A stretch of DNA of 64,000 nucleotides from Macrocystis pyrifera (taxonomy: Eukaryota > Sar > Phaeophyceae > Laminariales > Laminariaceae). The stretch spans positions 11,882,276-11,946,275 of the forward strand of contig JASSKH010000021.1 of NCBI GenBank assembly GCA_031763025.1. The letters run 5' to 3'. The translations under genes were made by a program, and so were the position numbers. The notes beneath the pieces are model-generated. The model ran no database searches. It was not told the origin of the DNA and saw only the letters and a program-made list of their open reading frames with translations. Below, one piece after another: positions 11,641-22,539 of the stretch (position 1 is its first letter; each line of letters opens with the position of its first letter).

Positions 11641-11945
11641 CCATGACACACTTCAGCGTACCACTGCTGTTCATAGTATTTATTAGTGTAAAACGTGTCC
11701 TTTCAAGAACCGAGTACAAACACATATAGACACACAAAAAAAAAAACAAGCACAAGTATTCAGTCACGTTGATGTGGGCCTAAATTGCTTGCGTCACTGT
11801 CGTTACTGCAGTAACAAGACTACTCCGAAGGGTGAACTCTACGGTGAGTATTAACAGTAACTATCGAAATCGCGGCTCCCACATGTATTTCCATACCCAT
11901 TATTGTTGCGGGCACTGCTGCCTTCTCATACCGAGCCTTCCTCTA

Positions 11946-12051
11946 TTACGGGGGGTCCATAGTTAACAGGACCTATGGTGTACATAAAAACCTATATATT
12001 TGCCTGTTTTTACTAACAAAATTTGGTCCCGTTAACTATGGACCCCCGTAA
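11946..12051. mobile_element. TA-target MITE, copy 2 (best preserved)
   Basis: 106 bp, starting TTACGGGGGGTCCATAG and ending with the reverse complement, CTATGGACCCCCGTAA. TIRs are about 27 bp with only a couple of mismatches. It is flanked by TA on both sides (11,944-45 and 12,052-53). A TA duplication and short TIRs fit a Tc1/mariner-type mobilised MITE. No coding capacity. Confidence 0.85.
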
Positions 12052-12329
12052 TAGTCAATATCATCCCCGCGCTGCAACTACTCAACCCTTGCCCCGGATC
12101 AAAATATTACGTGGTAATTACCCCGTTGTTGCTCGCCGCCTTCAAACCGTACTCTTAGGTTACCAGCTCATCGGTCACACTATTATTGCTGCCAAGATAA
12201 TATTTTCGTTTCCTGCACAGATTCAACTTTGCTCGGTTGGCATTCTTCAGGCTATCATTTTGTCGGAGTCGCCGAAAGCCAACTAAAATACAACAGTGAC
12301 TCGTATTGGTACAAGCATCGGCGTTATCT

Positions 12330-12790
12330 TACTCCCACTCTGAAATAAAGTCTTGTATAAGAATAAGATAATGGAATACGTCAGCTGTGAGTTGTGATAC
12401 TCCTGTTTTTTGTTTTTACAGTACGGGGGTTGTGCACACTTCATATTGGCATGAATATATTTAGGATTTACTACTGATTTTTTCATAAAATTCGAAACCT
12501 CGTGATTAATATCGTAATTCGTGGTGGGAAAGGATGGGAACAGACAACCACGAGTAAGTGTATCTTGCACGGGAAGAGGCAAGCTGTGTCGGCGGGAGGG
12601 GACCGTAAGTGACACTGGTGCAGTTTTTGATCACGGGACGGGACGGTAATCTGTTTTCGGTGTGACAACGTCACGGGATGGTAATTTCAAACGGGAGATT
12701 TTCTATCAGCGGGACGGGACGGTAAGTGACGACGGTCAGGGAATATTTCGGCGGGACGGGAGGGCGGGACCATTTTGACGGCGGTTTTGC
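12330..12790 (+). repeat. Dispersed GGGACGGGACGGTAA repeat
   Basis: Contains repeated gggacgggacggtaa words between 12,600 and 12,770, preceded by a unique-looking lead (ggtgggaaaggatgggaaca). The same lead and array recur in opposite orientation at 45,536-46,030, so this is a dispersed family with an internal tandem core and not a local expansion. Confidence 0.65.
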
Positions 12791-13553
12791 TGCCCTGTCC
12801 CGCCGTTACCGCCGCTACCGTCCGGCCAAAAGACCGTGACAAGCCTTGGTACTTCCTTGTACCCATTGTACGCATTGTTACACCAAGTACCTACGAGCAG
12901 GAGTTGTTTTTTTTCATGTGTGAATATCTTGCGACACTCGCGGCTCGTAGTGTTGGATTCGTAACGGTTTCACGTATGTACCTAGGCTTAGTCGCGCAAC
13001 CGCAAATCTTCCACAGGATATAATATGTAGTCAACACGTATTTTTAGCCATGATCAGATAACGCCCATACGTTCAGCCGAGCTACCCGTATGCAGACCAA
13101 AGCCGATACAATTGAAGCCTACCTTGTGCAGCGTTGATGATGGCCAACGTCAGCAAGCGACGGCAGCGGCACATCGAGCTTCCAAGAAAATCCTGCGTTA
13201 CGGCGAACAGTGTTTGGGTCAAGAAGTCGATACATAACACAGCCTATACCTCAGTAGAAGTAACACATTTCGGGGCAGCCGGTGATATCCAATGGGTCAA
13301 TATGAGCAGCCTCACCATTAGCGCTGCCCTTCTCGTTCTAGAGGCCCTGTGTCGAGCGCGAAGCGCAGGGTATAACGATCAGTATCGCTGACGCTGCGCT
13401 TAACGATAAGGTGTGCGATTTCCCACGGAAAGATAAAACTCATTCCGTACCGAATAAATTAAAAAAAATCCCTGCAATGGGTTTGCAATCAGATTATGAA
13501 ACCAGTCCTTGGGACCGAGTGAAATATTCTGCAGCATCACAGTAAGACATGCC

Positions 13554-13871
13554 GGCATCTCCGGTGGCTTGGTAGGTGGTTCGCGTGCCTGCTAAGATCA
13601 ATCTCGCGGGTACGAGTCTCACCGAGTGCATACTCGTAGGGACTTTTTCTTTTTAAAAAAATGATTAGCGGAAAGCGCGAGAGCGTGAGTTAGCAGCATT
13701 CGATGAAAATCGACGAGCTTTCAGAATGCTGAGCCCGGTGCGCGATAAAAAAAAGGCACGTACCGGGAAAACAACAGACAACACCTGTGACCACGGCTTG
13801 CCCAGAAGCTCGCTGAGGGTGAAAACCTCCAATGAGTTTAACCGGAAAGTAAAAGTGACGAAAAAAAAAAA
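13554..13871 (+). mobile_element. tRNA-derived SINE, copy 1
   Basis: About 320-bp member of a SINE family present about ten times here. Family structure: the 5' end GGCGTCCCCGGTGGCTTGGT is tRNA-like with an A-box (TGGCTTGGTAGG). A B-box-like GGGTTCAAGTCTCACC about 40 bases later can form a T-arm. A unique body follows (gcgcgagagcgtgagttagc; cacctgtgaccacggcttg), then a poly-A tail. It should be transcribed by RNA polymerase III from the internal boxes and moved by a LINE partner. This copy is the most diverged full-length one (B-box gggtacgagtctcacc). Confidence 0.85.
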
Positions 13872-13889
13872 TTCAGTTATAAGAACAAG

Positions 13890-14205
13890 TGACCAGGGAA
13901 CCTAGAGGCTGAAATTCGAAGTCCCGCCAATCCAAAAGGTACCTTGGTGCTGAAAGGACGCAGTCCCGCAAGTTTCAAGGGTGCGACACCCTGATTACTC
14001 GAGGGTACCGTGGGGCCGAAATTGCCGAGTCCGCCAATCTCCAAGGTTCCTTCGGGCTGAATTACAAGCATCCCGCTGATACCACCATTATCACAGCGGC
14101 AGCATCAGCAGACAAACCCAAATCCAAAGGTGCCTTGGGGCTGAATTTCCATTATACCGCGAGTGAAACCGCCAGTATCACATCAACAGAGTCAGCAGAC
14201 ACATC
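13890..14205. repeat. Degenerate tandem repeat, about 50-70-bp units
   Basis: At least four units share ccaa(a/g)ggt(a/g)ccttggggctgaa followed by ...tcccgc. The minus-strand frame over it looks leucine/glycine-rich (LAGLR, IGGLGNFG), but that follows from the repeat. Confidence 0.5.
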
Positions 14206-14327
14206 GTACAACCATGCATAGTACATAAAAATGACACAACCAGCGGCAGCAGGTCACAGCAGTACCATACGATAGAAACACACCCAAAACACGACGTACA
14301 GAGCCCCACGAGCAGTACGAGCCCCTA

Positions 14328-14469
14328 CCTTTCACGGCAGCGAGACGGACATAAATGAAAGCGCTTGAGGGTTGGGTTATTTCGTCGGTTTCGTGTGGCC
14401 TTTCACGGCAGCGAGACGGACATAAATGAAAGCGCTTGAGGGTTGGGTTACTTTTGTCGGTTTCGTGTC
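14328..14469. repeat. Perfect-looking tandem duplication, 71-bp unit x 2
   Basis: Two consecutive units start cctttcacggcagcgagacg and run to ttgtcggtttcgtgt. They differ by about three or four changes, so the duplication is recent. Confidence 0.9.
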
Positions 14470-15119
14470 CTGATTTATCAGGTTAGTTAGTGCCAGTAGT
14501 TGGGATGACTGTCGTATCACTATTAGGGTCACATAATTATGCTTCAGACACGTGGCGCGGCCCCCAACTATGAGCGGAAGGCCCGGTGCGGCCCTCCGGG
14601 CAGTGTTCGAAAACAACGTAAATATATTCAAAAGATGCGTCTCACGCTGTTTTTACGCTCTCTCGCAGTGGGCGGATATTAGCCTCCTTTTTGCGTATAT
14701 ATACACTATTAAGATCCTGGAACAAAGCAAACGAAGTATGAGTGAAAAAATATACAAAAAAAAGAAAACGAGACAAAAACATGACGAATGGCCAAAATGT
14801 TGTGGACGTACACTAAGCTCAGGGCGAGCATCTATCAAACTCCCAGGTTTCCTCTCTCTTGACACAGTAATGAGAGAAACACGCTCGGCTAGCTGTATTT
14901 TCAATAGGGCACGTCGAGACAGTCCCGCCTACGGAAAAAACATCTCAAATAAAATTCACCGACGGCGAAACAAAGTGCGGCACCGAGAAACGAGGGTGCG
15001 GCAAGCCCCACAATAACTCCAGCCCATATGTGGGCTAAGCAGAATTCTCCTTGCAAAAGTCCACCAAACCGCACGGTCTAAAAAAAGGGTAACCCTAAAA
15101 AGCTGCGAATGTAAGATTG

Positions 15120-16840
15120 TTTACGCCGAGTGACCAAACTTGGGTATACCCGATGACTTTGTGGCCAAAACCAGGTACCCTTCTATTTAATGACTGCAAC
15201 GGGCCCAGGACGCCATCTCATTGGCCAACGCCGGCGACTACCCGATGCTGGGCACATTGACGCCGGGTATACCCGATTAGGGCCACTTACTTTGTTTTTG
15301 GTTTTATTGGCTTCTTGTTTTCTTATTTTTGGTCTTGCTTGTGTTGTTGTGTTCTCGTACCCGGTACGCTGGCATTTCACTTGCTTGACACTTGAGTTTG
15401 TTTGTTTGTTTGTTTGTTTGCTTTTTTTTTTTTTATCCTCCGGCGGATTGGTAAAAATAAAGCTTAAGCTCACCACACTTCCACGTTCCCAATTTCGTGT
15501 TTTGTGATTCTTTTTTATTTTTGGTCTTCCTCTGTCTCACAGCTGTGCCCACGCAATCAATATCTCCCTAGGATAAGGAACCAGGACGGACACTGGGTGT
15601 ACTGATGAAGCTGGGTAGAAAGGACGATTCAAGGTGAAGACATCAACAACAACTACCGCCCAAAAGGTACCGATATTGTACTCGAAAATGGCCAGACTAT
15701 TCGACCAGAACGACCAACCACCACCTCACGGTTCATGCTGCTGACTTCTCTGGTACCTACCATGATATACAAGGACCATCTCCTCGATGTCCAGGATTCG
15801 GGTCATTCGCTCTCTTTACTATTAATAACGTAGTAACCACACATAAGCCACAGCGCTCTCACTCCCTTTCCTCCCACTCTCCCAGGCAAACGTAAGCACA
15901 GCCCTCTCTCCCCTCTTCTCCCTAACCACAAGCAACCTCAATACAGCAGTAGTGGCGACGAATACTGAGCGACGCTACCAACTTCGTGACGAGAAAATAT
16001 TTTCCAGACATGCAGAGTGGGCGTTACTATGCAACATCTCTTACCTGGCCAGGCTGGAACTCTTGCATATGGCAGTGTTAGTCCCACCCTATTTTCAGCA
16101 CGACTTGAGAACACAGTACGCGACAGCACTTACCTGTCAAAGTGTGACCGTTACGAATTTCAGGGTCGAGGGTTCGGATGACAAAACGACATGACATTTT
16201 GTGCTGAAAATAATGTGAGACACACCCTGCTTTGCATAAGAATTCCAGCCTGGCCAAATAAAAGATTTTACATAGCAACGCCAACCCTATGTGTCTGGAC
16301 AGCATTTTTTCGTCTCGAAATCAGTAGCGTAGCTCCATTTCGGACACTACTACTGTTTTAAAGTGCTGTGTTGAGGTTGCTTTTGGCTCGGGAGGAGGGA
16401 CGAGAGAGAGCTGATTTAGCTATTGTCCGGGAGAGAGACAGGAGAAGAAGGCAGGGCGGTGGTTTGTGTGTGGTTGGTACAGCAGTAGAGAGAGAGCGAA
16501 TGGACCTATTCATGGACATCAAGCAGATGGTTCCTGCCTATCTCTGTAGGTACCAGAGACATGGACCCTGAGGTAGTGGTTGGTCGTTGTGATCGAATAG
16601 TCCGGCCATTTTCGGGTAGGAGGGTACAATCATCGGGTACATGTGGGTAAGTAGTCAAAATTGGGTACCTCTTACAGGGTAAGTGGTCAAAGTCGGGAAT
16701 ACCTGACGAAACTGTGCATCGGGTGGTCTCCGGCGTTGGCCATGAGATGACGTCCTGGGGCCGTTGCGGTCACCAAAATAGAAATGTACGCAATTTTGGC
16801 CACCAGGGCATTGGGTATACCCGATTTTGGCCGTTCATCT
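15120..16840. mobile_element. 1.7-kb imperfect palindrome (foldback-type element)
   Basis: Long inverted repeat with its centre near 16,150. Left-arm blocks recur reverse-complemented on the right in mirrored order: 15,130-15,255 with 16,703-16,830; 15,681-15,900 with 16,375-16,628; and 15,947-16,108 with 16,198-16,355. Arms are roughly 75% alike by eye. The left arm is about 350 bp longer because an R1 fragment sits at about 15,291-15,650. ORFs in the inner arms are mirror images of the same DNA. No transposase seen. A non-autonomous foldback transposon is the simplest reading. Confidence 0.7.
15291..15650 (+). repeat. R1 retroposon fragment (b) inside the palindrome
   Basis: It ends gggtagaaaggacgattcaa then ggtgaagacatcaacaacaac, matching the R1 3' end with its (AAC)n tail in plus sense. 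It has no counterpart in the right arm of the palindrome, so it was inserted after the arms formed. Its 5' part is a T-rich and (TTTG)n stretch. Confidence 0.5.
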
Positions 16841-17101
16841 ACAATATTACGTATACCTGGTGCTTTATATGACGAAAAGATAAGTACAAATGATAAAATA
16901 TATACAGGTACAGTAGCATATTCTACCATATGCACTGCTGTGGCACAGGTAGCCTTTACGAGTTGGGTTTCGAAATAAACATCATAATGGAAGATAAAAA
17001 AAAAGCCACGAAGCGGTTTCACAACGCGCGGTCCTAGCGGCGAACTTCTTACCGCACAATTACCTTTTAGCTGTGCCATAATTTACAAAGTACAAATATG
17101 C

Positions 17102-17635
17102 TTGACTATGTTTAAGCGTACGGTCTTGACACACATTCAGCAGTACACATATTTTCGGATGATTTCTTCTGTTTTTGCGGCTGATCTGCGGTCGGCACTT
17201 GAGGAGTCGGTTACTGTAGACCGGTCGTCCGCCGTTCAGCTTTTTACTTCGCCCTGCCTAGATATCTGGTATCCGCTCCGGCAATGTGAGCGTGTCAAAC
17301 CGAGACTCTCTTGTCAGTACTCATACCAGGTACCTGGTAGTCATGTTACTTGTACCGGAATGGCTTCACTTCACCACAGTACGCTGGGTTCCGACTACTC
17401 ATATACTTGCGGGTCGATTCAAGAAAAAAAAGGATACGTTTACTCGGCCAAATCTGCAATCCTCGTTTGTTTTATGCGCCGATTTTTTGTCGTAGCTCCA
17501 GCTGGGGCATCCAGAGGGTGTTTGTTGAAAGTTGGGTACTCAGATCGATGTTGGATGCATACGCATGCAAACACACGCCTCGCTCGCTTGTTCCGTTCTA
17601 ACGATTGGTACTTCTTGCATACGGATAATTCCTAA
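17102..17635 (+). CDS. 177-codon ORF, hypothetical
   Basis: Open plus-strand frame with mixed composition, no known motif, no domain repeats and no clear signal peptide. A frame of this length may occur by chance in 64 kb. Other frames overlap it on the same strand. It sits in otherwise unique DNA between the palindrome and the 18.5-kb SINE relic. I cannot say what it encodes. Confidence 0.15.
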   Translation: MTMFKRTVLTHIQQYTYFRMISSVFAADLRSALEESVTVDRSSAVQLFTSPCLDIWYPLRQCERVKPRLSCQYSYQVPGSHVTCTGMASLHHSTLGSDYSYTCGSIQEKKGYVYSAKSAILVCFMRRFFVVAPAGASRGCLLKVGYSDRCWMHTHANTRLARLFRSNDWYFLHTDNS

Positions 17636-18547
17636 CTGTCTATCCAAGAGACCACTGCTTCCGTGTATACCATGTTCGGTACGTACTGCAATTTCCTGAG
17701 CCCTGGAACCAGTATCCATATATACTATTAGTACCAGGTATGACAATCTCATGTTGTACTAAGTATAAAAAACCCAAAGACTCATCTATCAATTTGGGCT
17801 CTGACACCAATGATCATTACTTTAGGGGTGGCTCCGCCATCCCTTTGAACCACCACTACCGCTGCCCAATACTACAAGACTACTGCTACTCTCGCCGAAC
17901 ATAACACGGCCAACCCCACGAAGTACTGCTGTGCGAAGTGTACATATTGGCCTTCCGGTGTTTCATCTCGAACGGAATCTGATCCGGCTCGTTCATTGAC
18001 CTTCATCGTTTCATGTGGTATTGATATTTCGAATGAAAGGTTTTGCGACTACGGCCATTAACAAGCAAAAATATATGCAGGGGCGCACGGTCAAAAGCGA
18101 TATCAACCCACTACTGCGGGACAATTCGTTCCCAAGTGAGCATGAGAAACGTTACCAAAAAGATGAGATTTATGCACGTAATGATAAAACCAGTATGTTG
18201 TCCTGTTTGGGGGTTTAATATCCCACACTCTACATGCGTCTTTGAAAAGGGCAGTAGTTAGTAGAGGCGTTTCGAATTGCTATCTTTTATTTGCACATGC
18301 TCCCCCAGCATACTTCCCTTGTTATTCAAGGGAAACACGGCTTCCGACCGCGACCACAGTCTCTGGTGGCGTATCTTGGACTATGCACCATCGTTCAGGT
18401 GTGCGAGTGCCTCCAACAAGTGCATATCTGTGCAATCAAGTACAGCGGAGAGTGCTCTTCGGAGCAATCCTACTGCACCCGTCGGAAAGACCCTACTCTT
18501 TTCTCTACGTCGGTGTTTCCTTTTCGTTTGGTCATGACTGTTCTACT

Positions 18548-18727
18548 CCAAGCCAACTCGTAGGAGGTTTTCCCCGCTGCAATCTTCTGGACAATAAGTG
18601 TTCATAGATGCCGTCCCTTCTTTCCCCCGGCATGTGCCTTCATTTCTATCATACATGGGGTTCCGTCTTGACTGCTTAACAATGTTTATCGAATGTTTCC
18701 ATCTCACGCTCTCGCGCTTTCCTCTAG
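18548..18727 (-). mobile_element. tRNA-derived SINE relic, copy 2 (truncated)
   Basis: Matches the SINE body in minus orientation (aactcgtaggaggtttt...; tctcacgctctcgcgctttc) but is strongly diverged and lacks the tRNA-like head and the poly-A. Old copy. Confidence 0.65.
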
Positions 18728-18779
18728 AATGGGACATCGTCCTGTGCATCTTGATTCCACCAGCTCGGTACGTGGATCG

Positions 18780-19290
18780 GTAACGACACCCTCGTCCACG
18801 CTCTCGCTATGCCTCTAGCACCTCGCATGCGGTTGTTTCACAGTTACGTATGTCTGCAGAAGAAATCGTTTCAAATACAGAAACTAGTGATCAAGATCAA
18901 CTGATTACCTGCGGACTCGAATATCGTGATATACAACGTAGAGCGCCGGGTGCGCTCAGCTCCGGATTTGATATTGTGTGCTGCGCGTGGTTCCTCTAAC
19001 GCGCCAGAGTCAGGTTTCTACAACAATCTACAACTGATAGCCATGACTGGGCCGTCTGGTGCCCAGGCAGGTGTGCCAGCACCTGAAATTACCGCTGTAC
19101 GCGGGGCTGGATGAAGACGTTGTTTGTATGTGTCAAAATGAGCACATACCTTGACGTGTACCACCGACGTAAATCATACGGCTGGCATTCAATTTGAATG
19201 ATACACAGATTGAAACATAGCACCCAGGTAGGTGTATATCACGACGAGTGACATTTGTTGACACATCGTCCTTCCGGAACCAACTTGGTT
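18780..19290. other. No supportable feature
   Basis: Unique-looking DNA. I see no ORF worth reporting, tandem repeat or transposon match here. Confidence 0.3.
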
Positions 19291-19294
19291 TGGC

Positions 19295-19972
19295 TTGGCT
19301 CTACCCCTATTGCTAGGACTAGGCGGGGGGTTGGTTCCTAGTCGGCATCGGCAACATCCAACCATTTCGCTAACGATCCTTCTCGACAGGATTTGCGAGT
19401 ACTGTCTCTATCCATGGTTCGAGTGCGACTGGTACATGGTTTTGAATTATCGCTGCGGAGATTTCCTTTCCGATGTACGGCCGAACCATCCCAATATTTG
19501 CCGCCAAGTTTTCCTTGGTGAACTCTCCCGAGATCTCGTGTCCCCAGAAATCAATATTTATTGCCTTGGAAAACTACAACTCTTCGCAACGTTGTGGTCG
19601 GCGGTTCAAGAAATGGGGCTCTGCGTTACCACCGGAACCTGTTACCGTCGTCTCATCCATTCGTGCAAAACCGAGAGCGAACTATCATGTGTAAAGAACG
19701 CGGATACGTGGTCTATTATTATGTTACCTCCTTTCGTGTCCTTGCAAGGAATGGCGGGTACGGAAAAAGTAATTTTAGTTCCTCAAACCTCCTCGCCTAG
19801 CTACCAGCGTCGCGCACCAACTTTGAATCAAAGTCCTCGTCAGTGTCATGGGCAAGGTTCAAGGGCTTGTCGGGGTGTGTGTAGCAGCTGGGACTTAGCT
19901 ACCGTACCTCCTCGCGAAGCTTGCATAAAGCGGCCGCGAGCGTGCAACTACATTCCTCAGAAAAACTATTGA
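19295..19972 (+). CDS. 225-codon ORF, hypothetical
   Basis: Longest single open frame in the window outside the simple repeats; by chance alone fewer than one would be expected. The N-terminus is hydrophobic (ALPLLLGLGGGLVP) and could be a signal or anchor. The body is cysteine- and tryptophan-rich (ICEYCLYPWFECDWYMVLNY) and the C-terminal third basic and proline-rich (SSPSYQRRAPTLNQSPRQ). No catalytic motif is recognised. The ATG follows a stop only shortly upstream. It could be a single-exon gene, an exon or a chance frame. No neighbour suggests a pathway. Confidence 0.28.
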   Translation: MALPLLLGLGGGLVPSRHRQHPTISLTILLDRICEYCLYPWFECDWYMVLNYRCGDFLSDVRPNHPNICRQVFLGELSRDLVSPEINIYCLGKLQLFATLWSAVQEMGLCVTTGTCYRRLIHSCKTESELSCVKNADTWSIIMLPPFVSLQGMAGTEKVILVPQTSSPSYQRRAPTLNQSPRQCHGQGSRACRGVCSSWDLATVPPREACIKRPRACNYIPQKNY

Positions 19973-19979
19973 AGCATGC

Positions 19980-21220
19980 GGTGGTGAGTTCTGCACAGTA
20001 GTTTCAGTACAACATCTTGGAAAGAAAAGTATTATATGATATGATGTGTTTCAAATATAGCATGTGCTAGACACTTTGATCGTGCCAGCCGGGAAAACTT
20101 CGCGAGCTGCCTGTTCTAGGCTCGTCTAACAATAACTGATTGACCTCCGGGTCTCTCTCTTTTCCGTGCATATTTCACCCCACGCTATTTCGCTCATGAG
20201 CGAACAATGCACGATGGCCTTTTCCGTGGCATCCATCGCTCCTGCCTTTCTCCGACATATTGGCATCTAATACAACATGACAAATGTTTACCACCATATA
20301 CTTTATACGAGAAACACTACATAATATACTATTAATATTAACACTATTCTTAAAGACAAAAACATGCGTTATGCGGATGACGCCTCCGAGTTCTTGTTGA
20401 CGTGCGGGTTTACTCAATGGAGGTAATTATGTGGTTGCGGCTCCGACCCCGGGTTCTACCGTCAACGCGTTCTACGATAGAGGTAGTACATTTAAGCTAT
20501 TTTTGTTTCCTGAATGACGGGGCTTCTCGACCCCAAATGGTCGCAAGACCAATCTGGTTTCGAAAAACAACGTTTTCGTATACATGGGACATCGGGATGC
20601 AATTTGATGTTGCCTCAGTCTGTTTTTGGGTGAGGTATGGAGCTCCTCAAGCGAGGAGCGTCAGAAAAATTAGGATGAATCTCTATCTTAGAACTCCGCC
20701 GTCACAAACTGCGGAATCCTGGACAACATAAACGGGAGGAAGGGTTAGTGCCCCTCGCCTCGTCTGCTTTACCTAACCGGTCAACGGCGTGACATACATC
20801 CATACCATCTGGAGACAAATTATGACCTACCGTTGTAGGGTCCATGCACGACGTTGGGAGGGGAACACACCCCCCCCCCTACCCCAACGTTCGTGCGCTC
20901 GTCGGGAAGTCTGCCATGACTCCTCTTTTAAAAAAATAATTGTCGCCAGTATCATACCAAACAACTCTCCGCGCGAAACTCACAACCTTTCGGTCGAGCG
21001 AAATATATTAGCACGTAAAGCGCGAGGTGAGGAGGAGAGATCACAGTCAGAACAGCTCGAGTGCGCGGCCCCGAGGCCTGTCGGGGTCTGGGGTGCGTCC
21101 GACCAACACGCACACTGCCTCGAAAAACAAACTCGCCCATGTCGAGGCTCGGAGAGGACTCTCCACGCCTGTCGTGCAACATTAATAACCGAGGTAATAC
21201 AAGACGGATCCAAAACGAGT
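19980..21220. other. No supportable gene
   Basis: Two moderate ORFs (20,402-20,731 and 20,789-21,223, both plus) are of chance length and overlap other frames. A C-run lies at about 20,870. Confidence 0.3.
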
Positions 21221-21224
21221 TAAG

Positions 21225-21475
21225 AGTACCGTGTTGTGCCGTTACAGAATTCACAGAAGTGCAGGGTACCGTATACAGATCTCTCAGGGTAATCTCGGTA
21301 GGGTATTCGATCTACTACACAACTCACAGGCGTTCGTAGGGTACCAAGACTGCTACAGAACTCACAGAAGTACCGGGTATTGTGGCGATGCGGTCACGGA
21401 ACGCACGCAAGTCGTCTGTGAGGTAACTACAGACGGAAATTACCCCCGTTATAGATCTGTGGGTACCCTACAGAA
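21225..21475. repeat. Short degenerate direct repeats
   Basis: The phrase (c)tacagaa(c/t)tcacagaagt...gggtac recurs about three times with variable spacing (about 21,240, 21,315 and 21,350), suggesting decayed tandem units of about 50-110 bp. Confidence 0.4.
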
Positions 21476-22539
21476 CCTAACATTAAAACAATTGATTTTA
21501 ATTTAAAATATATTATTTGCTTGTTTTTTATATCTACCGAGTTATTTTTTCTTCCACTCCAGAGTTCTTTGAGCCTGTCCTGCGACCACAGAATGCGTTG
21601 CATTGTGGCGACGAGTTAATGTGAGAACAATACCAACAAAATGATACCTGGTACGTAACAAACTCGAATACTCTACGTACTTAATAGTAAAACTCTACAT
21701 ATGCCGGCACAGACGTTGCCACGAACTCCAGCTTGTTTTCTCGTGCGTGTATGGTGACGTCAACAGCGGAATGCCCTCTGTAGCGGTGCCAAAATCGATT
21801 GGCACAACTGCACCCGGATATAGCGGCATCCTCACCGCTATACCGGTATAGCGGCATACCCACCGATATATCGGAACTGCGGAGCCCCCAAGCTGCAGTA
21901 CCGTACTGATGTACTGTTGTGCGCACAATGGACATTTGGCACATGCGGCTGGTAATACCGAGGCAGAGCACTTGCTTCGCAAGGCAAAGATGTCGTTCTT
22001 CGCAGCCCACGCCCCCATACCGGCGAGGCAGACAAACATGAGGGCCTTTGTTGAATAACATAATTCTGTTGTTATTGCCTTCGATGAAATGCATTCGAGC
22101 GCTGTTCTCAGTTTGCTTGTCTCTTTTTTTGTGAAGTCGCAGGTAGAATTGTCGAGAGTGACGGGAGAGGCCAGTCGGGACCAGCACAGACGGAACCCCA
22201 GAGTGCTGTGTTTGGCTCAGGGAGAACGTCTACTTGTTGACTATCGGCACCACTTGTTATAGTACTCGGCGGGGACATATATCCAGCAGCAGCACTCGAA
22301 GACGGAACGAGCACCCTCACCAGTACCACAGGAATGGGATCGATATCATAGAGGGGAAATTGGGGTTGCAGGGCTAAATACAAGACTGTTGGCCAATGAA
22401 AAACGAAACATGAACGGGGAGAGATCTCCAACAATCATTCAGAAAGCTGACGACGCTCTCTTGGCCAAAGCAAAACATGTCGGTTGTTTATTACAACAAG
22501 TAAACGACAGATTGACAAGAGATCCCTTTACCGCGATAT

